A stretch of DNA of 64,000 bases from Lamprocystis purpurea DSM 4197 (GCF_000379525.1 NZ_KB902474.1:8294-72293), one strand, 5' to 3'. Shown: positions 1-10,024, numbered from the stretch's first letter. Numbers and translations are program-made. The notes: generated from the letters alone by a model not told the origin.

Positions 1-189
1 GCGGATAACCCCGTGGCTTGGCTGATCAAGGTGAACGGTTTTATCGTAGACGCCCGGCACGCTCCCCGCGAGGTGCAAGAGCGGGGAGCCGGGGGTCACG
101 GGAGCCGGGGGTCAGGGAGCCGGGGGTCAGGTCTTTCCTTTTGCCTCGTGTTAGGCAAGAGGAAAGACCTGACCCCTTGTCCCTTGTGA
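1..189 (+). CDS. C-terminal end of a hypothetical protein, tail encoded by repeats (5' end outside window)
   Basis: Frame 1 is open from the first base to a TGA at 187-189. The first ~27 codons read DNPVAWLIKVNGFIVDAR followed by PREVQE. This resembles the conserved C-terminal tail that I recall from DUF6398-type hypothetical proteins, which usually ends shortly afterwards with a GLIPYIP-like motif. Here the expected ending is absent. From about base 84 the frame runs through three 15-bp direct repeats and a palindrome, giving a low-complexity G/S/R-rich tail. The upstream part lies outside the window, so the protein may be intact or already damaged. The family match is from memory and moderate; the coding frame itself is clear. 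Confidence 0.5.
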   Translation, partial: ADNPVAWLIKVNGFIVDARHAPREVQERGAGGHGSRGSGSRGSGLSFCLVLGKRKDLTPCPL

Positions 190-389
190 CCCCTTGTCCC
201 TTGACCCCTTGTCCTCTTAGGCAAGAGGAAAGACCTGACCCCTTGTCCTACTTGTCCCTTTCAAGAGGAAAGACCTGACCCCTTGTCCCTTTTGACCCCT
301 TGTCCCTTTGACCCCTTGTCCCTTTGACCCCTTGTCCCTTTGACCCCTTGTCCCTTTGACCCCTTGTCCCTTTGACCCCTTGTCCCTTC
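84..389. repeat. Composite repeat array: 15-bp triplicate, 16-bp hairpin, 16-bp tandem repeat
   Basis: Three 15-bp copies of gggagccgggggtca lie at 84-98, 100-114 and 115-129. They run into ggggtcaggtctttcc (123-138), which is perfectly inverted at 161-176. Further copies of the right arm plus ccttgtcc recur near 229 and 268. From 277 to 389 a 16-bp unit, gaccccttgtcccttt, is repeated seven times with one 1-bp insertion. No protein-coding signal fits; the open frames here are products of the repeats. The ggggtcaggtctt-type palindrome resembles REP-like elements mobilised by IS200-type REP transposases in other bacteria (inference); no transposase is present. Confidence 0.85.
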
Positions 390-456
390 GGCTGGAACGG
401 AGTCCGACACTTCCCAAGTGGGACATCCTGATCACGCCGGCCTGCTTGGTATAAAA

Positions 457-507
457 ATTCTCGGAAATCGCCTTAGGGGGCTTTAGGGGCGACTAAAGTC
501 GCCCCTA
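457..507. repeat. Small palindrome (ggggcgact family)
   Basis: The sequence taggggcgac-taaa-gtcgccccta at 484-507 is a near-perfect inverted repeat. It is preceded at 457-479 by a segment carrying ggaaatcgccttagg. The same pair of motifs recurs in the other order at 17297-17366. Together with the repeat array, this palindrome fills the gene-free stretch 190-522. It lies downstream of the efpL operon and could act as a transcript end, but there is no U-tract. Confidence 0.7.
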
Positions 508-522
508 CACGTTGGTACATCT

Positions 523-876
523 TCAGGCATCCCCGTTCCGTAGGCTCGGCCCGCCTCCGCCGTTTTGCGCGAACCTCACCGTCCGCTGAAGCTCAGGACT
601 GAGGTCCGACACCTCCTCTTCGGTCAACAGCCCGCGGCTGCCCATCGCCATAAGGCAAAGCACGGCGGTCGAGCGGCGCAGAGAATCGAAGATCATCGGC
701 ATCTCCCGATCCCGTTCGCGCAGGAACCGGGACAGTTCGAGGTGCCGTTCCTGGACGGACAAGGATTCATCGCCGCAGATTCGCCGACACGCGTCCAGCA
801 CGCGTTGCGAGAAGCGCTCCTGGGCCAAATCCCGCAGGCGCTTGTAGGTCTTCCAGTCGGATTCGTCGATCGTCAT
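523..876 (-). CDS. Conserved hypothetical protein, third gene of the efpL operon
   Basis: A 117-residue acidic, helix-rich protein beginning MTIDESDWKTYKRLRDLAQERF. I recognise the type as a small conserved hypothetical of gammaproteobacteria, with an N-terminal TIDESDWK segment, a central LRRSTA segment and a GLLTEEEV segment near residue 85, but no function is assigned. It has no signal peptide or membrane segment, so it is probably cytoplasmic. Its start codon overlaps the stop of the upstream gene by 4 bp (873-876), so translation is probably coupled. It is the last gene of a three-gene minus-strand operon led by efpL. The C-terminal ~15 residues are glycine-rich and probably disordered. 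Confidence 0.75.
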   Translation of the reverse strand: MTIDESDWKTYKRLRDLAQERFSQRVLDACRRICGDESLSVQERHLELSRFLRERDREMPMIFDSLRRSTAVLCLMAMGSRGLLTEEEVSDLSPELQRTVRFAQNGGGGPSLRNGDA

Positions 877-1148
877 GATTCACAAGCCACCAGGCCATTG
901 CGCTCTAGTACCGCGTAAACCTTGCGACTGGTCCGGGCCAGGCGGGACAGATCGCCAAGGGTCGGCTTTTCGCCGGCATCCAGGTGATACTCCCAGGCTT
1001 GCAGCTCGGTTCCCAGAAACTCCAGGAGTTTCATGGAACACCTGGCGCAGGTCCCGGTGCACACCTGGGCCGCGGGCGCGTCGAACGGGATGGCCGCCCG
1101 CACCTGGGCCATCAGTTGACGCATGGCGGTGCGGGTGTCGGGCTTCAT
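873..1148 (-). CDS. Conserved hypothetical small cysteine-motif protein in the efpL operon
   Basis: A 91-residue protein with a CxxxCxxC cluster (CTGTCARC, about residues 30-37) followed by MKLLEFLGTELQAWEY and a conserved-looking GDLSRLARTSRKVYAVLE segment. The three cysteines could bind a metal ion or cluster, but a fourth ligand is not obvious apart from the near-terminal Cys, so this is speculative. There is no signal peptide. It lies one base downstream of the efpL stop and overlaps the next gene by 4 bp, which indicates a tightly packed operon. I recognise it as a conserved hypothetical of gammaproteobacteria without known function. Confidence 0.75.
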   Translation of the reverse strand: MKPDTRTAMRQLMAQVRAAIPFDAPAAQVCTGTCARCSMKLLEFLGTELQAWEYHLDAGEKPTLGDLSRLARTSRKVYAVLERNGLVACES

Positions 1149-1149
1149 C

Positions 1150-1713
1150 TCAGGCGCGTGACATGAAGTCCCCGCTGATGGTGTTCACCTTGATCATCTC
1201 ACCGGTGACGATGTACTCGGGCACCTGGACGACCAGGCCCGTGCTCAGGGTGGCGGGTTTGTTGCGGGCAGAGGCGGACGCGCCCTTCATGGCCGGGGCG
1301 CAGTCCATCACTTCCAGGACGACGGTGGCCGGCAGCTCGATCCCCACGGCGACGCCGTCGACCAGCAGACCAAAGATCCCCTCCAGGCCCTCGGTGAGAT
1401 AGGGCCGTTCCTGCTCCAGGGCTTCCAGATCGAAGCTGTGCTGTTCGTAGGTATCGCGATCCATGAAGGTGCAGCCGTCGCTGTCCTCGAACAGGTACTG
1501 CATCGGCCGCCGCTCGAAATCGACCGTCTGGACGACCTCGTCGCCCTTGAAGCTCCCCTGGAATTTCTGGCGGGTCACGACGTTGCGGCCGCGCAGCTTG
1601 TAGAGCGTGTTGCCGCTGCGCGAGGAGGCGGTTTGCACCTGAACCTCGTTCACGTAGACGTTGGCGCCGTCCACGTCGATAACGATTCCTTTCTTGATTT
1701 CACTGACTTTCAT
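1150..1713 (-). CDS. efpL: Elongation factor P-like protein EfpL (YeiP)
   Basis: A 187-residue EF-P paralogue that binds stalled ribosomes and helps peptide bond formation in certain proline-containing sequences. The N-terminal KOW-like domain starts MKVSEIKKGIVIDVDG. The tip loop contains Arg32 (ASSRSGNTLYK), as expected for EfpL, where EF-P itself has a modified lysine or arginine. The C-terminal OB domains include the highly conserved GASASARNKPATLSTGL and QVPEYI motifs of the YeiP family. The length matches the family (about 188-190 residues). The ATG at 1713 is chosen because homology begins there; the longer frame to 1839 adds unrelated residues. The other two operon genes follow without a gap. 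Confidence 0.95.
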   Translation of the reverse strand: MKVSEIKKGIVIDVDGANVYVNEVQVQTASSRSGNTLYKLRGRNVVTRQKFQGSFKGDEVVQTVDFERRPMQYLFEDSDGCTFMDRDTYEQHSFDLEALEQERPYLTEGLEGIFGLLVDGVAVGIELPATVVLEVMDCAPAMKGASASARNKPATLSTGLVVQVPEYIVTGEMIKVNTISGDFMSRA

Positions 1714-1876
1714 GGGCACTGAGGAGCCTTGATTGGAGAATGGATCGCACATCATACCGCGTGGCGATGGGTGAGCAGGCGGTGCAGCAATTCCAAGTTT
1801 GAGGGGTCTCGTGCGACCTCTGGTGGATGCGGCGCCCACGGCCGACGTGCCGCGTCCCGAACATTGTGCGGCGCGC

Positions 1877-1936
1877 CTTATCCACCCTACAGCAGCGCCG
1901 GTTTTTGTAGGGTGGATAAGCGTAGCGCATCCACCA
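1877..1936. repeat. Palindromic element (gtagggtgga family)
   Basis: cttatccaccctac at 1877-1890 is perfectly inverted as gtagggtggataag at 1907-1920, followed by cgtagcgcatccacca. Related elements lie at 10931-10962 and 15716-15794. The element sits in the 245-bp gap upstream of efpL and downstream of malQ, where no gene is apparent. Confidence 0.8.
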
Positions 1937-1958
1937 TTATTCCTGGCAGGCAGTGTGA

Positions 1959-3473
1959 TCAGCTTGGCGGTACATGGGGTGACCGGCCGAACAGCCCGCT
2001 CAGATCCCGCAGCCGCGCGGCGCTGTCCGGGTGCAGGTCTTCGTCGCGCATCCGCCAGGTCCAGTTGCCGTCCGCTGTTCCGGGGCGGTTCATGGTCGCC
2101 TCGGCACCGAAACCGAGGACATCCTGCATGGGGAAGAGGGCGAGCGCGGCGACCGAGGACAGTGCCGCGCGGATGAAGGCCCAGTGGATGTGCTCACCGT
2201 GGGTGTTCAGGTAGCGGCACACCAGCGCGCGGGTATCGTCATCCTGCTCCGCCCACCAGCCAACAATGGTGTTGTTGTCATGACTGCCGGTGTAGACCAC
2301 CAGGCGCCGCTGATGGTTGTGAGGCAGGAAGGCGCAGTGTCCGAAATGCTCACAGGGATCATCGAAGGCGAACTGGAGAATGGCCATCCCCGGCAGTTCG
2401 AGCCCGTCGCGCAGCGCCTCCACGTCCGGGGTGATGACCCCCAGATCCTCGGCGATCAACGGCAGACTCGACCCGAGCGCCTTGCGCAAGGCGTCGAACA
2501 AATCCTGTCCCGGACCCGTCACCCAATGTCCGTTGACCGCCGTCTCCTCGTGCGCGGGAATCTCCCAAAATCCGGCAAAGCCGCGGAAGTGGTCCACGCG
2601 CACCAGATCGGTGACCTGCAACAGACGACGCAGACGCTGCACCCAGAAGCCGTAACCGTCCGCGGCCAGGGCGTCCCAGTCATACAGCGGATTGCCCCAC
2701 CGCTGGCCGGTCTCGCTGAAGTAGTCCGGCGGGACCCCGGCGATCACCGTGGGTTGGCCGTTGGGCTCCAGCCGGAACCAGTCGCGATGCGCCCAGACCT
2801 CGGCCGAATCGTGCGCGACAAAGATCGGCATGTCGCCGACCAGACGGATGCCGCGGGCCCGGGCAGCGTCGTGCAAGGCGGTCCACTGGCCGAAAAAGAA
2901 GAACTGGATCAAACGTTGACGCTCGACCTGGATCGCGTACTCCGCGGCCCAGGCGTGCAGCGCCGCCGGATCGCGCCGCGCGAGCGGCTCGGGCCAGTCG
3001 GTCCAGGGCCGGGTCCGATGCGCGGTCTTGAGAGCGGCGTAGAGCGCATAGTCCGGCAACCAGTCCTGATGCTCGGCCTGGAAGCGGTCGAAAGCGTCCC
3101 GTTGGCCTTGATCGGCGCGGGCCAGGAAACCTTGGCACGCCCGCTCCAGCAAATCGCACTTCCAGGCGTTGACCAGACCGAAGTCGACCGGCCCGGCCGC
3201 GAAGGGCGGATGTTCGAGGTCGGCGGGATCGAGCCAACCCGCGGCGAGCAGCAGGTCCGGGCTGATCAGCAGGGGGTTGCCGGCGAAGGCCGAGGTGCAT
3301 TGGTAGGGCGAGTCCCGGTACCCGGTCGGGCCCAGAGGCAAGACCTGCCACAGACCTTGTCCGGCATCGGCGAGGTAATCGACGAAACGATGGGCCGCCG
3401 GGCCCAGGTCGCCGATACCGAAGGGTCCGGGGAGCGAGGTGGGGTGCAGCAGGATGCCGCTGGTGCGGTGCAT
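1959..3473 (-). CDS. malQ: 4-alpha-glucanotransferase (amylomaltase)
   Basis: A 504-residue GH77 enzyme that transfers alpha-1,4-glucan segments between maltodextrins and releases glucose in the cytoplasm. It begins RTSGILLHPTSLPGPFGIGD, the standard amylomaltase start. Family motifs follow: YQCTSAFAGNPLLIS near residue 60, GDMPIFVAHDSAEVW, RVDHFRGFAGFWE (nucleophile Asp), AEDLGVITPDV (acid/base Glu) and YTGSHDNNT (third carboxylate Asp). The length is typical of the short bacterial type rather than the longer E. coli enzyme. A GGAG ribosome site precedes the ATG. It is the last gene of the minus-strand lamB-malM-malQ group, so it would act on maltodextrins imported by the neighbouring transporter. 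Confidence 0.97.
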   Translation of the reverse strand: MHRTSGILLHPTSLPGPFGIGDLGPAAHRFVDYLADAGQGLWQVLPLGPTGYRDSPYQCTSAFAGNPLLISPDLLLAAGWLDPADLEHPPFAAGPVDFGLVNAWKCDLLERACQGFLARADQGQRDAFDRFQAEHQDWLPDYALYAALKTAHRTRPWTDWPEPLARRDPAALHAWAAEYAIQVERQRLIQFFFFGQWTALHDAARARGIRLVGDMPIFVAHDSAEVWAHRDWFRLEPNGQPTVIAGVPPDYFSETGQRWGNPLYDWDALAADGYGFWVQRLRRLLQVTDLVRVDHFRGFAGFWEIPAHEETAVNGHWVTGPGQDLFDALRKALGSSLPLIAEDLGVITPDVEALRDGLELPGMAILQFAFDDPCEHFGHCAFLPHNHQRRLVVYTGSHDNNTIVGWWAEQDDDTRALVCRYLNTHGEHIHWAFIRAALSSVAALALFPMQDVLGFGAEATMNRPGTADGNWTWRMRDEDLHPDSAARLRDLSGLFGRSPHVPPS

Positions 3474-3603
3474 GGGTGACTCCGGGGTTGGTGAACCGAA
3501 TCCCGGAAGTCTACCGAAGACCAGCGCAAAAGCCGACGACCTCGTTCGGAAAAACGCGGCGCCGACACCTCCCGGGCGTCGACCCGGCGCGCGCGCCGGC
3601 CGT

Positions 3604-3626
3604 CGAAGCGGCTTCCAGCCGCTTCG
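3604..3626. repeat. Short perfect hairpin between malM and malQ
   Basis: A 10-bp stem (cgaagcggct / agccgcttcg) with a 3-base loop in the malM-malQ gap. It may reduce read-through or protect the upstream transcript. It has no T-tract on either strand, so a classic terminator is unlikely. Confidence 0.6.
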
Positions 3627-3687
3627 AAGCGCCGGGATGGCGCTGCTGCGAGCGGCCGGAGATGGTCAAGGCGCGCGTGCCGGCCCG

Positions 3688-4719
3688 CTATTTGTTCTTG
3701 ACCGCGGTCACGAAGGTGGTCCGGGCACTGGTGGAGCCGGCGCGCTCCGCCTCCTGCACCAGCCGCCAGGCGCGATCCATGTCACCGACCGACACCGATT
3801 CCTCGATCATCCCGTCATACATCCGCTGCGTCTCCGGCAGCATCGGCTGGGGACCCTTGGTCGGCGCGGTTGGCTTGGCGGTCGCCTTCCGCGTTGCCGC
3901 AGGCGAGGGCGGCGCAACGGGCGCGGGCGCCTTGGGTGTCGCGGTGGTCACCGCCGGTGCCGGTGTCACGTAGCGCGTCGCCCCGCGTTGTTGTTGGACA
4001 TACGCGCGGCTGACCGCGGGGGCCGCGGTTTCCAGTTCACCGACATCCATGCGGAAGACACCGGTCGCCGCATGGCGGGCCACGGGATCCGGAAGCCCTG
4101 GGTCGGCCAAGCCGCGCGCCCGGGCGTACAGCCGCGCCTCGCTGATCATCCGGGTCGAGCCGCGCATGTCCTTGTCCGTGGTGAAGATCACCAGATACTT
4201 CTCGCCCGCCAGCTCACTGCCCTGGCGGCGGTCCAGAAACACCCGACCGCGCAACCGCTGCGGCTCCATGAACCCGGCGGGGGTGTACTTGAAACTCCTC
4301 GACTCGATGGCCCGCGTCACGTTGAAGTCGCGGTCCAGGATGAGCACGGTCGGCACGAAGACCGTGGCCCCGGCGACGGCGTCGATGGTGAGGGTGGCGC
4401 GCTCCAGATCGTCCGGAATGCTGAAGGCCTGGAGCAGGCTCTTGCCGGTCGAGAACGCAAAGGCCTGAGAGGCGGCATTGATCTCATAGAACCGGGTGGT
4501 CGTGGTGTCCAGCGGCGCGAACCGCAGTTCCGAAAGCGCGTCGCAGCAGACCGCGGCGGCATTCAGGATTTCCTGGCTGGCCGCGGCGCTCGGGCTGACC
4601 GCGGTGTACATGGGTGAGCGGGACTCCATGGGTGCGAACCAGGAGTTCTTGCCCGTGCCGGCGCAGCCGGCGAGTGTCGCCAGGCTGAAAACGAGTGCAA
4701 CGGTGAGTGATCTGGGCAT
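3688..4719 (-). CDS. malM: Maltose operon periplasmic protein MalM-like lipoprotein
   Basis: A 343-residue envelope protein of the MalM family, whose biochemical role in the maltose operon is still unclear. The start MPRSLTVALVFSLATLAGC gives a lipoprotein signal with lipobox LAGC, so it is predicted to be lipid-anchored. The segment QEILNAAAVCCDALSELRF (about residues 45-63) and the beta-rich domain after it fit MalM. Residues about 245-290 form an Ala/Pro/Thr-rich linker (PAPVAPPSPAATRK), and the last ~60 residues form a helical tail beyond it. ATG 4719 is preferred because an AGGAA site lies just upstream and the signal peptide starts there; an in-frame ATG 21 bp further out is possible. 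It lies between lamB and malQ, as in enteric mal operons, where malM follows lamB. Confidence 0.85.
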   Translation of the reverse strand: MPRSLTVALVFSLATLAGCAGTGKNSWFAPMESRSPMYTAVSPSAAASQEILNAAAVCCDALSELRFAPLDTTTTRFYEINAASQAFAFSTGKSLLQAFSIPDDLERATLTIDAVAGATVFVPTVLILDRDFNVTRAIESRSFKYTPAGFMEPQRLRGRVFLDRRQGSELAGEKYLVIFTTDKDMRGSTRMISEARLYARARGLADPGLPDPVARHAATGVFRMDVGELETAAPAVSRAYVQQQRGATRYVTPAPAVTTATPKAPAPVAPPSPAATRKATAKPTAPTKGPQPMLPETQRMYDGMIEESVSVGDMDRAWRLVQEAERAGSTSARTTFVTAVKNK

Positions 4720-4827
4720 ACGGGGTTCCTGGGCTTGCATGACACGATGACCAGCGGCAGCCCCTGACCGGCACTGCCGCCTCAACACGGATTGCTCGCC
4801 GTCCCACCGGCCGGGACGGTCGACACC

Positions 4828-6519
<1,692 letters not shown>

Positions 6520-6600
6520 TTATTGATAGAAAATTCCGTGTTTTAGAGCGACCAGAAACTGAAAAGCAAGTCTGTCGTGATCACGCAACATCCGGGAAGG

Positions 6601-6616
6601 GTGTGACGCGCCACAC
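6601..6616. promoter_or_regulatory. Candidate operator palindrome in the lamB/malE gap
   Basis: gtgtgacgcgccacac is a 16-bp inverted repeat with one mismatched base pair. It lies about 100 bp upstream of the predicted lamB -35 element. A CG-centred palindrome in a divergent sugar-utilisation region fits a LacI-type regulator site, but no regulator gene is present here to support this. Confidence 0.35.
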
Positions 6617-6812
6617 GCCGAGCGCGGCCGACGCCGCTGTTCCCCAACGAAAGACCCTGGTCTATACTCGGGTGACGGCTTGGGATCGCCTGAACAGGAG
6701 CCCCCCAGTCGGGGCGGGGTGAACCGAGTCCTGATTCCGGAGTCGTTGCGGCCGGAATTGCGCAGGTGAGGACTTGGAACGTCGGCCTAGGTCGTAACCC
6801 CGGCCAGCGGCG

Positions 6813-6869
6813 TGCGTAGTCAGGGCTTCCAGCCCTGACGGTGCCAGGCCAGGATGGCCTGACTACGCA
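6813..6869. repeat. Compound hairpin element (tgcgtagtcagg family), copy 1
   Basis: Outer arms tgcgtagtcagg (6813-6824) and cctgactacgca (6858-6869) enclose two inner hairpins (cagggcttccagccctg and caggccaggatggcctg). A second copy, inverted as a whole, is at 60913-60984. Confidence 0.85.
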
Positions 6870-6986
6870 CCCGGCGAGCCCACGTGGCCGGAATCTTGAT
6901 CGAGGCCGGAACGTCGACTTGGGTGCTCTCCCGCGACGCCCTCGGGACAACGCAAAAACAACTACGCCATAGGCAGGACATTGATC

Positions 6987-8174
6987 GTGAAGAAACTCAT
7001 CGCGCTGGTCGTCGCCACCGCAACGCTTTCCCTGGCCGGTACCGCACTCGGCTTCGAAGAGGGCAAACTCGTTCTCTGGATCAACGGCGACAAGGGCTAC
7101 AACGGCCTGGACGAGGTCGCCAAGCGCTTCACGGCGGACACCGGTGTGCCGGTCGAGGTCTCCCATCCGGACAAGGTCGAACAGCGCTTCCAGCAGGTGG
7201 CATCCAATGCCCAAGGACCCGACATCATGTTTTGGGCGCATGATCGTTACGGCGAGTGGGCCAAGGGCGGCCTGATCGCGCCGCTGACCCCCAGCGCGGA
7301 GATGAAGGCCAAGATCGATGACTTTGCCTGGGATGCCGTCACCATCGACGGGAAGATCTACGGCTATCCCATCGCCGTCGAGGCACTCTCGCTGATCTAT
7401 AACAAGGATCTGATGCCGGACGGCCCGGCCAAAACCTTCGAAGAAATGGCCGCGCTGGACGCCAAACTCCAGAAGGACAAAAAGCACGCTATCCTCTGGG
7501 CCTTCGAAACCCCCTACTTCACCTACCCGCTGATGTCCGCCGGCGGCGGCTACGCCTTCAAGAAGCGCGCTGACGGGAGCTATGATGTCAAGGACACCGG
7601 CCTCAACAACGCGGGCTCCAAGCAGGGCGTGGGCTTCCTGGCCGGGATGATCGAGAAGGGACAGATGCCGCGCGGCGTGGACTATGGAGTGGCCGAGGCC
7701 AAGTTCAACAAAGGCGAGGCGGCCATGACGATCAACGGCCCCTGGTCTTGGGACAACCTGAACAAGAGCGGCGTCAACTACGGCGTTGCCCCGCTGCCCA
7801 CCCTCGGCGGCAAGCCGGCCCGCGCCTTTGTTGGTGTGCTCGGCGGCGCGATCAACAACGCCAGCCCCAACAAAGACCTGGCGACGCTCTTCCTGGAGGA
7901 ATACCTGCTGACGCCCGCGGGTCTCAAGTCGGTCAATGACGACAAGCCGTTGGGAGCCGTCGCACTCAAGGAATTCCAGCAGCAACTCGCGGCGGACGAA
8001 CGCATCAAAGTCACCTTCGACAATGCCGCCGCCGGCGAGCCGATGCCCAGCGTCCCGGAAATGATCAACTACTGGACCAACCTGGAAAGCGCCCTGAAGA
8101 ACGTCGCGGCCGGCCGCCAATCAGTCGACGCCGCACTGGACGACGCGGCCAAGCGGACCGTTACCGCCAAGTAG
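6987..8174 (+). CDS. malE: Maltose/maltodextrin ABC transporter, periplasmic binding protein
   Basis: A 395-residue extracellular solute-binding protein (family 1). An N-terminal signal peptide ([21 protein letters not shown]) is followed by a mature start like that of MalE ([25 protein letters not shown]). Further MalE motifs are [36 protein letters not shown] and [13 protein letters not shown] chose the GTG at 6987 because aggcagga sits 8 bp upstream; an in-frame TTG at 6981 would be too close to it. It delivers maltodextrins to MalFGK2. It is first gene of the plus-strand malEFGK group and is followed by a large hairpin before malF. Confidence 0.96.
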   Translation: MKKLIALVVATATLSLAGTALGFEEGKLVLWINGDKGYNGLDEVAKRFTADTGVPVEVSHPDKVEQRFQQVASNAQGPDIMFWAHDRYGEWAKGGLIAPLTPSAEMKAKIDDFAWDAVTIDGKIYGYPIAVEALSLIYNKDLMPDGPAKTFEEMAALDAKLQKDKKHAILWAFETPYFTYPLMSAGGGYAFKKRADGSYDVKDTGLNNAGSKQGVGFLAGMIEKGQMPRGVDYGVAEAKFNKGEAAMTINGPWSWDNLNKSGVNYGVAPLPTLGGKPARAFVGVLGGAINNASPNKDLATLFLEEYLLTPAGLKSVNDDKPLGAVALKEFQQQLAADERIKVTFDNAAAGEPMPSVPEMINYWTNLESALKNVAAGRQSVDAALDDAAKRTVTAK

Positions 8175-8217
8175 CAGGCCGCGTCCGGCCAATGCCCGGA
8201 CGTCGCGCAGCGACCCT

Positions 8218-8311
8218 GTGGGAGCGGCCTCCGGCCGCGACGGGACCTCGCGATGTGCCGCAGGGCCGCAGGTTAACGCGGCCTCGCATCGCGGCCGGAG
8301 GCCGCTCCCAC
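8218..8311. repeat. Perfect 23-bp inverted repeat in the malE-malF gap
   Basis: The arm at 8218-8240 (starts gtgggagcggcc, ends ggccgcga) is exactly inverted at 8289-8311. The arms are separated by 48 bp and the whole lies between the malE stop and the malF start. In RNA it would form a very stable stem able to block 3' exonucleases and protect malE mRNA. In E. coli the same gap holds REP (PU) elements with that role (established); function here is inferred. Confidence 0.9.
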
Positions 8312-8373
8312 GAGGGACGCCAGGCATACAAGGCCGGCGGGCCACTGCACCACAGACCAAGGGGGGGATCATC

Positions 8374-9981
8374 ATGGCGGTCACAACTGTCTCGATCGAG
8401 GGTGCGGGTACGTCCGCGACGCATTGGCTCAAATGGGCCGTTCTCGGTTTGATCGCCCTGATCAACCTGTACGCCGTGACCCTGATGTACATCCAGGGCG
8501 AGACCGTTTTCGCCCTGGTGTTCCTGATCCTGGTCGCCACCGGTCTCTATGTATTCGCGGCCGAGCGCGCCTATGTCCATCGCTACATCTTCCCTGGTGT
8601 GGCGACCATGTTCATTTTCATCGTTTTTCCACTCGCCTATACGATCTGGATCGCCTTCACCAATTTCAGTGCAAGCAACATCCTGACCTTCGAGCGGGCG
8701 CGCCACTACCATCTGTCGCAAACCTACCGGATCGAAGGTCAGAATTACGACTTCAGTCTCTACGCCGCCGGCCCCGAGACCTATCGTCTGGCCCTGACGG
8801 CCAAGACCGGCGAACGCTTTATCAGCGAACCAGTGGAGTTGCGTATTCCCGACGCCAAGGCCCAGCCGCCGGCGGCCACCGCGCCGATCGAGATCGACCT
8901 GACCGCCATCGACACTCCGCCGGACCAGCCGCCGCTGGCGGTCAAGGAACTGGTGCGGCTGCGCGGCGTGATGCAGAACGTGGTGGCACACTTGCCCGAC
9001 CATAGCGATCTGCGCATGAGCGGGATGCGCCAGTTCTCGGCGACGCGCCCATTGTTTCAAGTCTTGCCGAGCGCCCAGGGCGGGGACGGATCGATCCTGG
9101 TGAACCAGCAGACCAAGGAGCGCATCGCACCGGATATGCGGCTCGGTTTCTATCGGCAGATCAACGCCGAAGGTGAATTCACCGGGCCGGGAATCGCCCC
9201 CGGATTCAGCGTTTTCGTCGGCTGGAAGAATTTCCTGCGGGTCTTGACCGACCCTGGGGTGCAGGGGCCCTTCCTGCAGATCTTCGGGTGGACCCTGACT
9301 TTCTCTTTCCTGTCCGTGGTGTTCACGCTCGCCATCGGCACCGTGCTGGCGAGTCTGGTGCAATGGGAGGGACTCGCGGGCCGCGGCCTCTATCGGCTGC
9401 TGCTGATCCTGCCCTATGCGGTGCCCGCATTCATCTCGATCCTGGTCTTCCGTGGACTCTTCAACCAGAACTTCGGCGAGATCAACCTGCTGTTGAGTCA
9501 GGTTTTCGGTATCAGACCCGGCTGGTTCAATGATCCCACGCTCGCCCGCACCATGCTGCTGATCGTGAACACCTGGCTCGGCTACCCCTATATGATGATC
9601 CTGTGCATGGGACTGCTGAAAGCGATCCCGGCGGACCTCTACGAGGCGTCGGCAATGGACGGCTCCAATTTCATCCGGGACTTCTTCAGCATCACGCTGC
9701 CCATTCTGATGAAGCCGCTGACGCCGCTGTTGATCGCGTCATTCGCGTTCAATTTCAATAACTTCGTGCTGGTTCAATTGCTGACCCAGGGGCGTCCCGA
9801 CATCATCGGCGCCCAAACGCCGGCCGGCACGACCGATTTGCTGGTGACCTACACTTACCGCATCGCTTTCGAGGGTTCGGGACAGGATTACGGACTGGCC
9901 TCGGCCATCGCGACTCTGATTTTCATCATGGTCGGCATTCTGGCGCTGATCAACATCAAGCTGATGCGCGTGGATCGTTGA
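8374..9981 (+). CDS. malF: Maltose/maltodextrin ABC transporter permease MalF
   Basis: A 535-residue inner-membrane permease. Two hydrophobic segments lie in residues ~20-60 and another at ~70-90. A large periplasmic P2-like domain (about residues 95-285) comes before the core permease, as in E. coli MalF (514 residues). The EAA loop EASAMDGSNFIRDFFSITLP near residues 427-446 couples to the ATPase. The segment NFNNFVLVQLLTQGRP near the C-terminus is typical of MalF. The ATG at 8374 follows a gggggggat ribosome site; longer upstream frames run into the intergenic hairpin. It forms MalFGK2 with malG and malK downstream. Confidence 0.96.
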   Translation: MAVTTVSIEGAGTSATHWLKWAVLGLIALINLYAVTLMYIQGETVFALVFLILVATGLYVFAAERAYVHRYIFPGVATMFIFIVFPLAYTIWIAFTNFSASNILTFERARHYHLSQTYRIEGQNYDFSLYAAGPETYRLALTAKTGERFISEPVELRIPDAKAQPPAATAPIEIDLTAIDTPPDQPPLAVKELVRLRGVMQNVVAHLPDHSDLRMSGMRQFSATRPLFQVLPSAQGGDGSILVNQQTKERIAPDMRLGFYRQINAEGEFTGPGIAPGFSVFVGWKNFLRVLTDPGVQGPFLQIFGWTLTFSFLSVVFTLAIGTVLASLVQWEGLAGRGLYRLLLILPYAVPAFISILVFRGLFNQNFGEINLLLSQVFGIRPGWFNDPTLARTMLLIVNTWLGYPYMMILCMGLLKAIPADLYEASAMDGSNFIRDFFSITLPILMKPLTPLLIASFAFNFNNFVLVQLLTQGRPDIIGAQTPAGTTDLLVTYTYRIAFEGSGQDYGLASAIATLIFIMVGILALINIKLMRVDR

Positions 9982-10024
9982 GAGCGAACAGCACCTTTTG
10001 CCGAACCGATAAGGGGATACCGCA

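Noticed and set aside
277-389. Possible CRISPR array
   Set aside because: The units are 16 bp and contiguous, without spacers, and no cas gene is present.
217-435. Open frame on the minus strand rich in K-G-Q-G repeats
   Set aside because: It is the direct translation of the 16-bp tandem repeat; no start signal or protein-like composition.
2031-3479. Long plus-strand frame opposite malQ
   Set aside because: It lies wholly over a clear amylomaltase with all catalytic motifs; the opposite frame is an effect of high GC.
6543-8120. 525-residue minus-strand frame opposite malE
   Set aside because: It shadows malE and the control region; composition is not protein-like.
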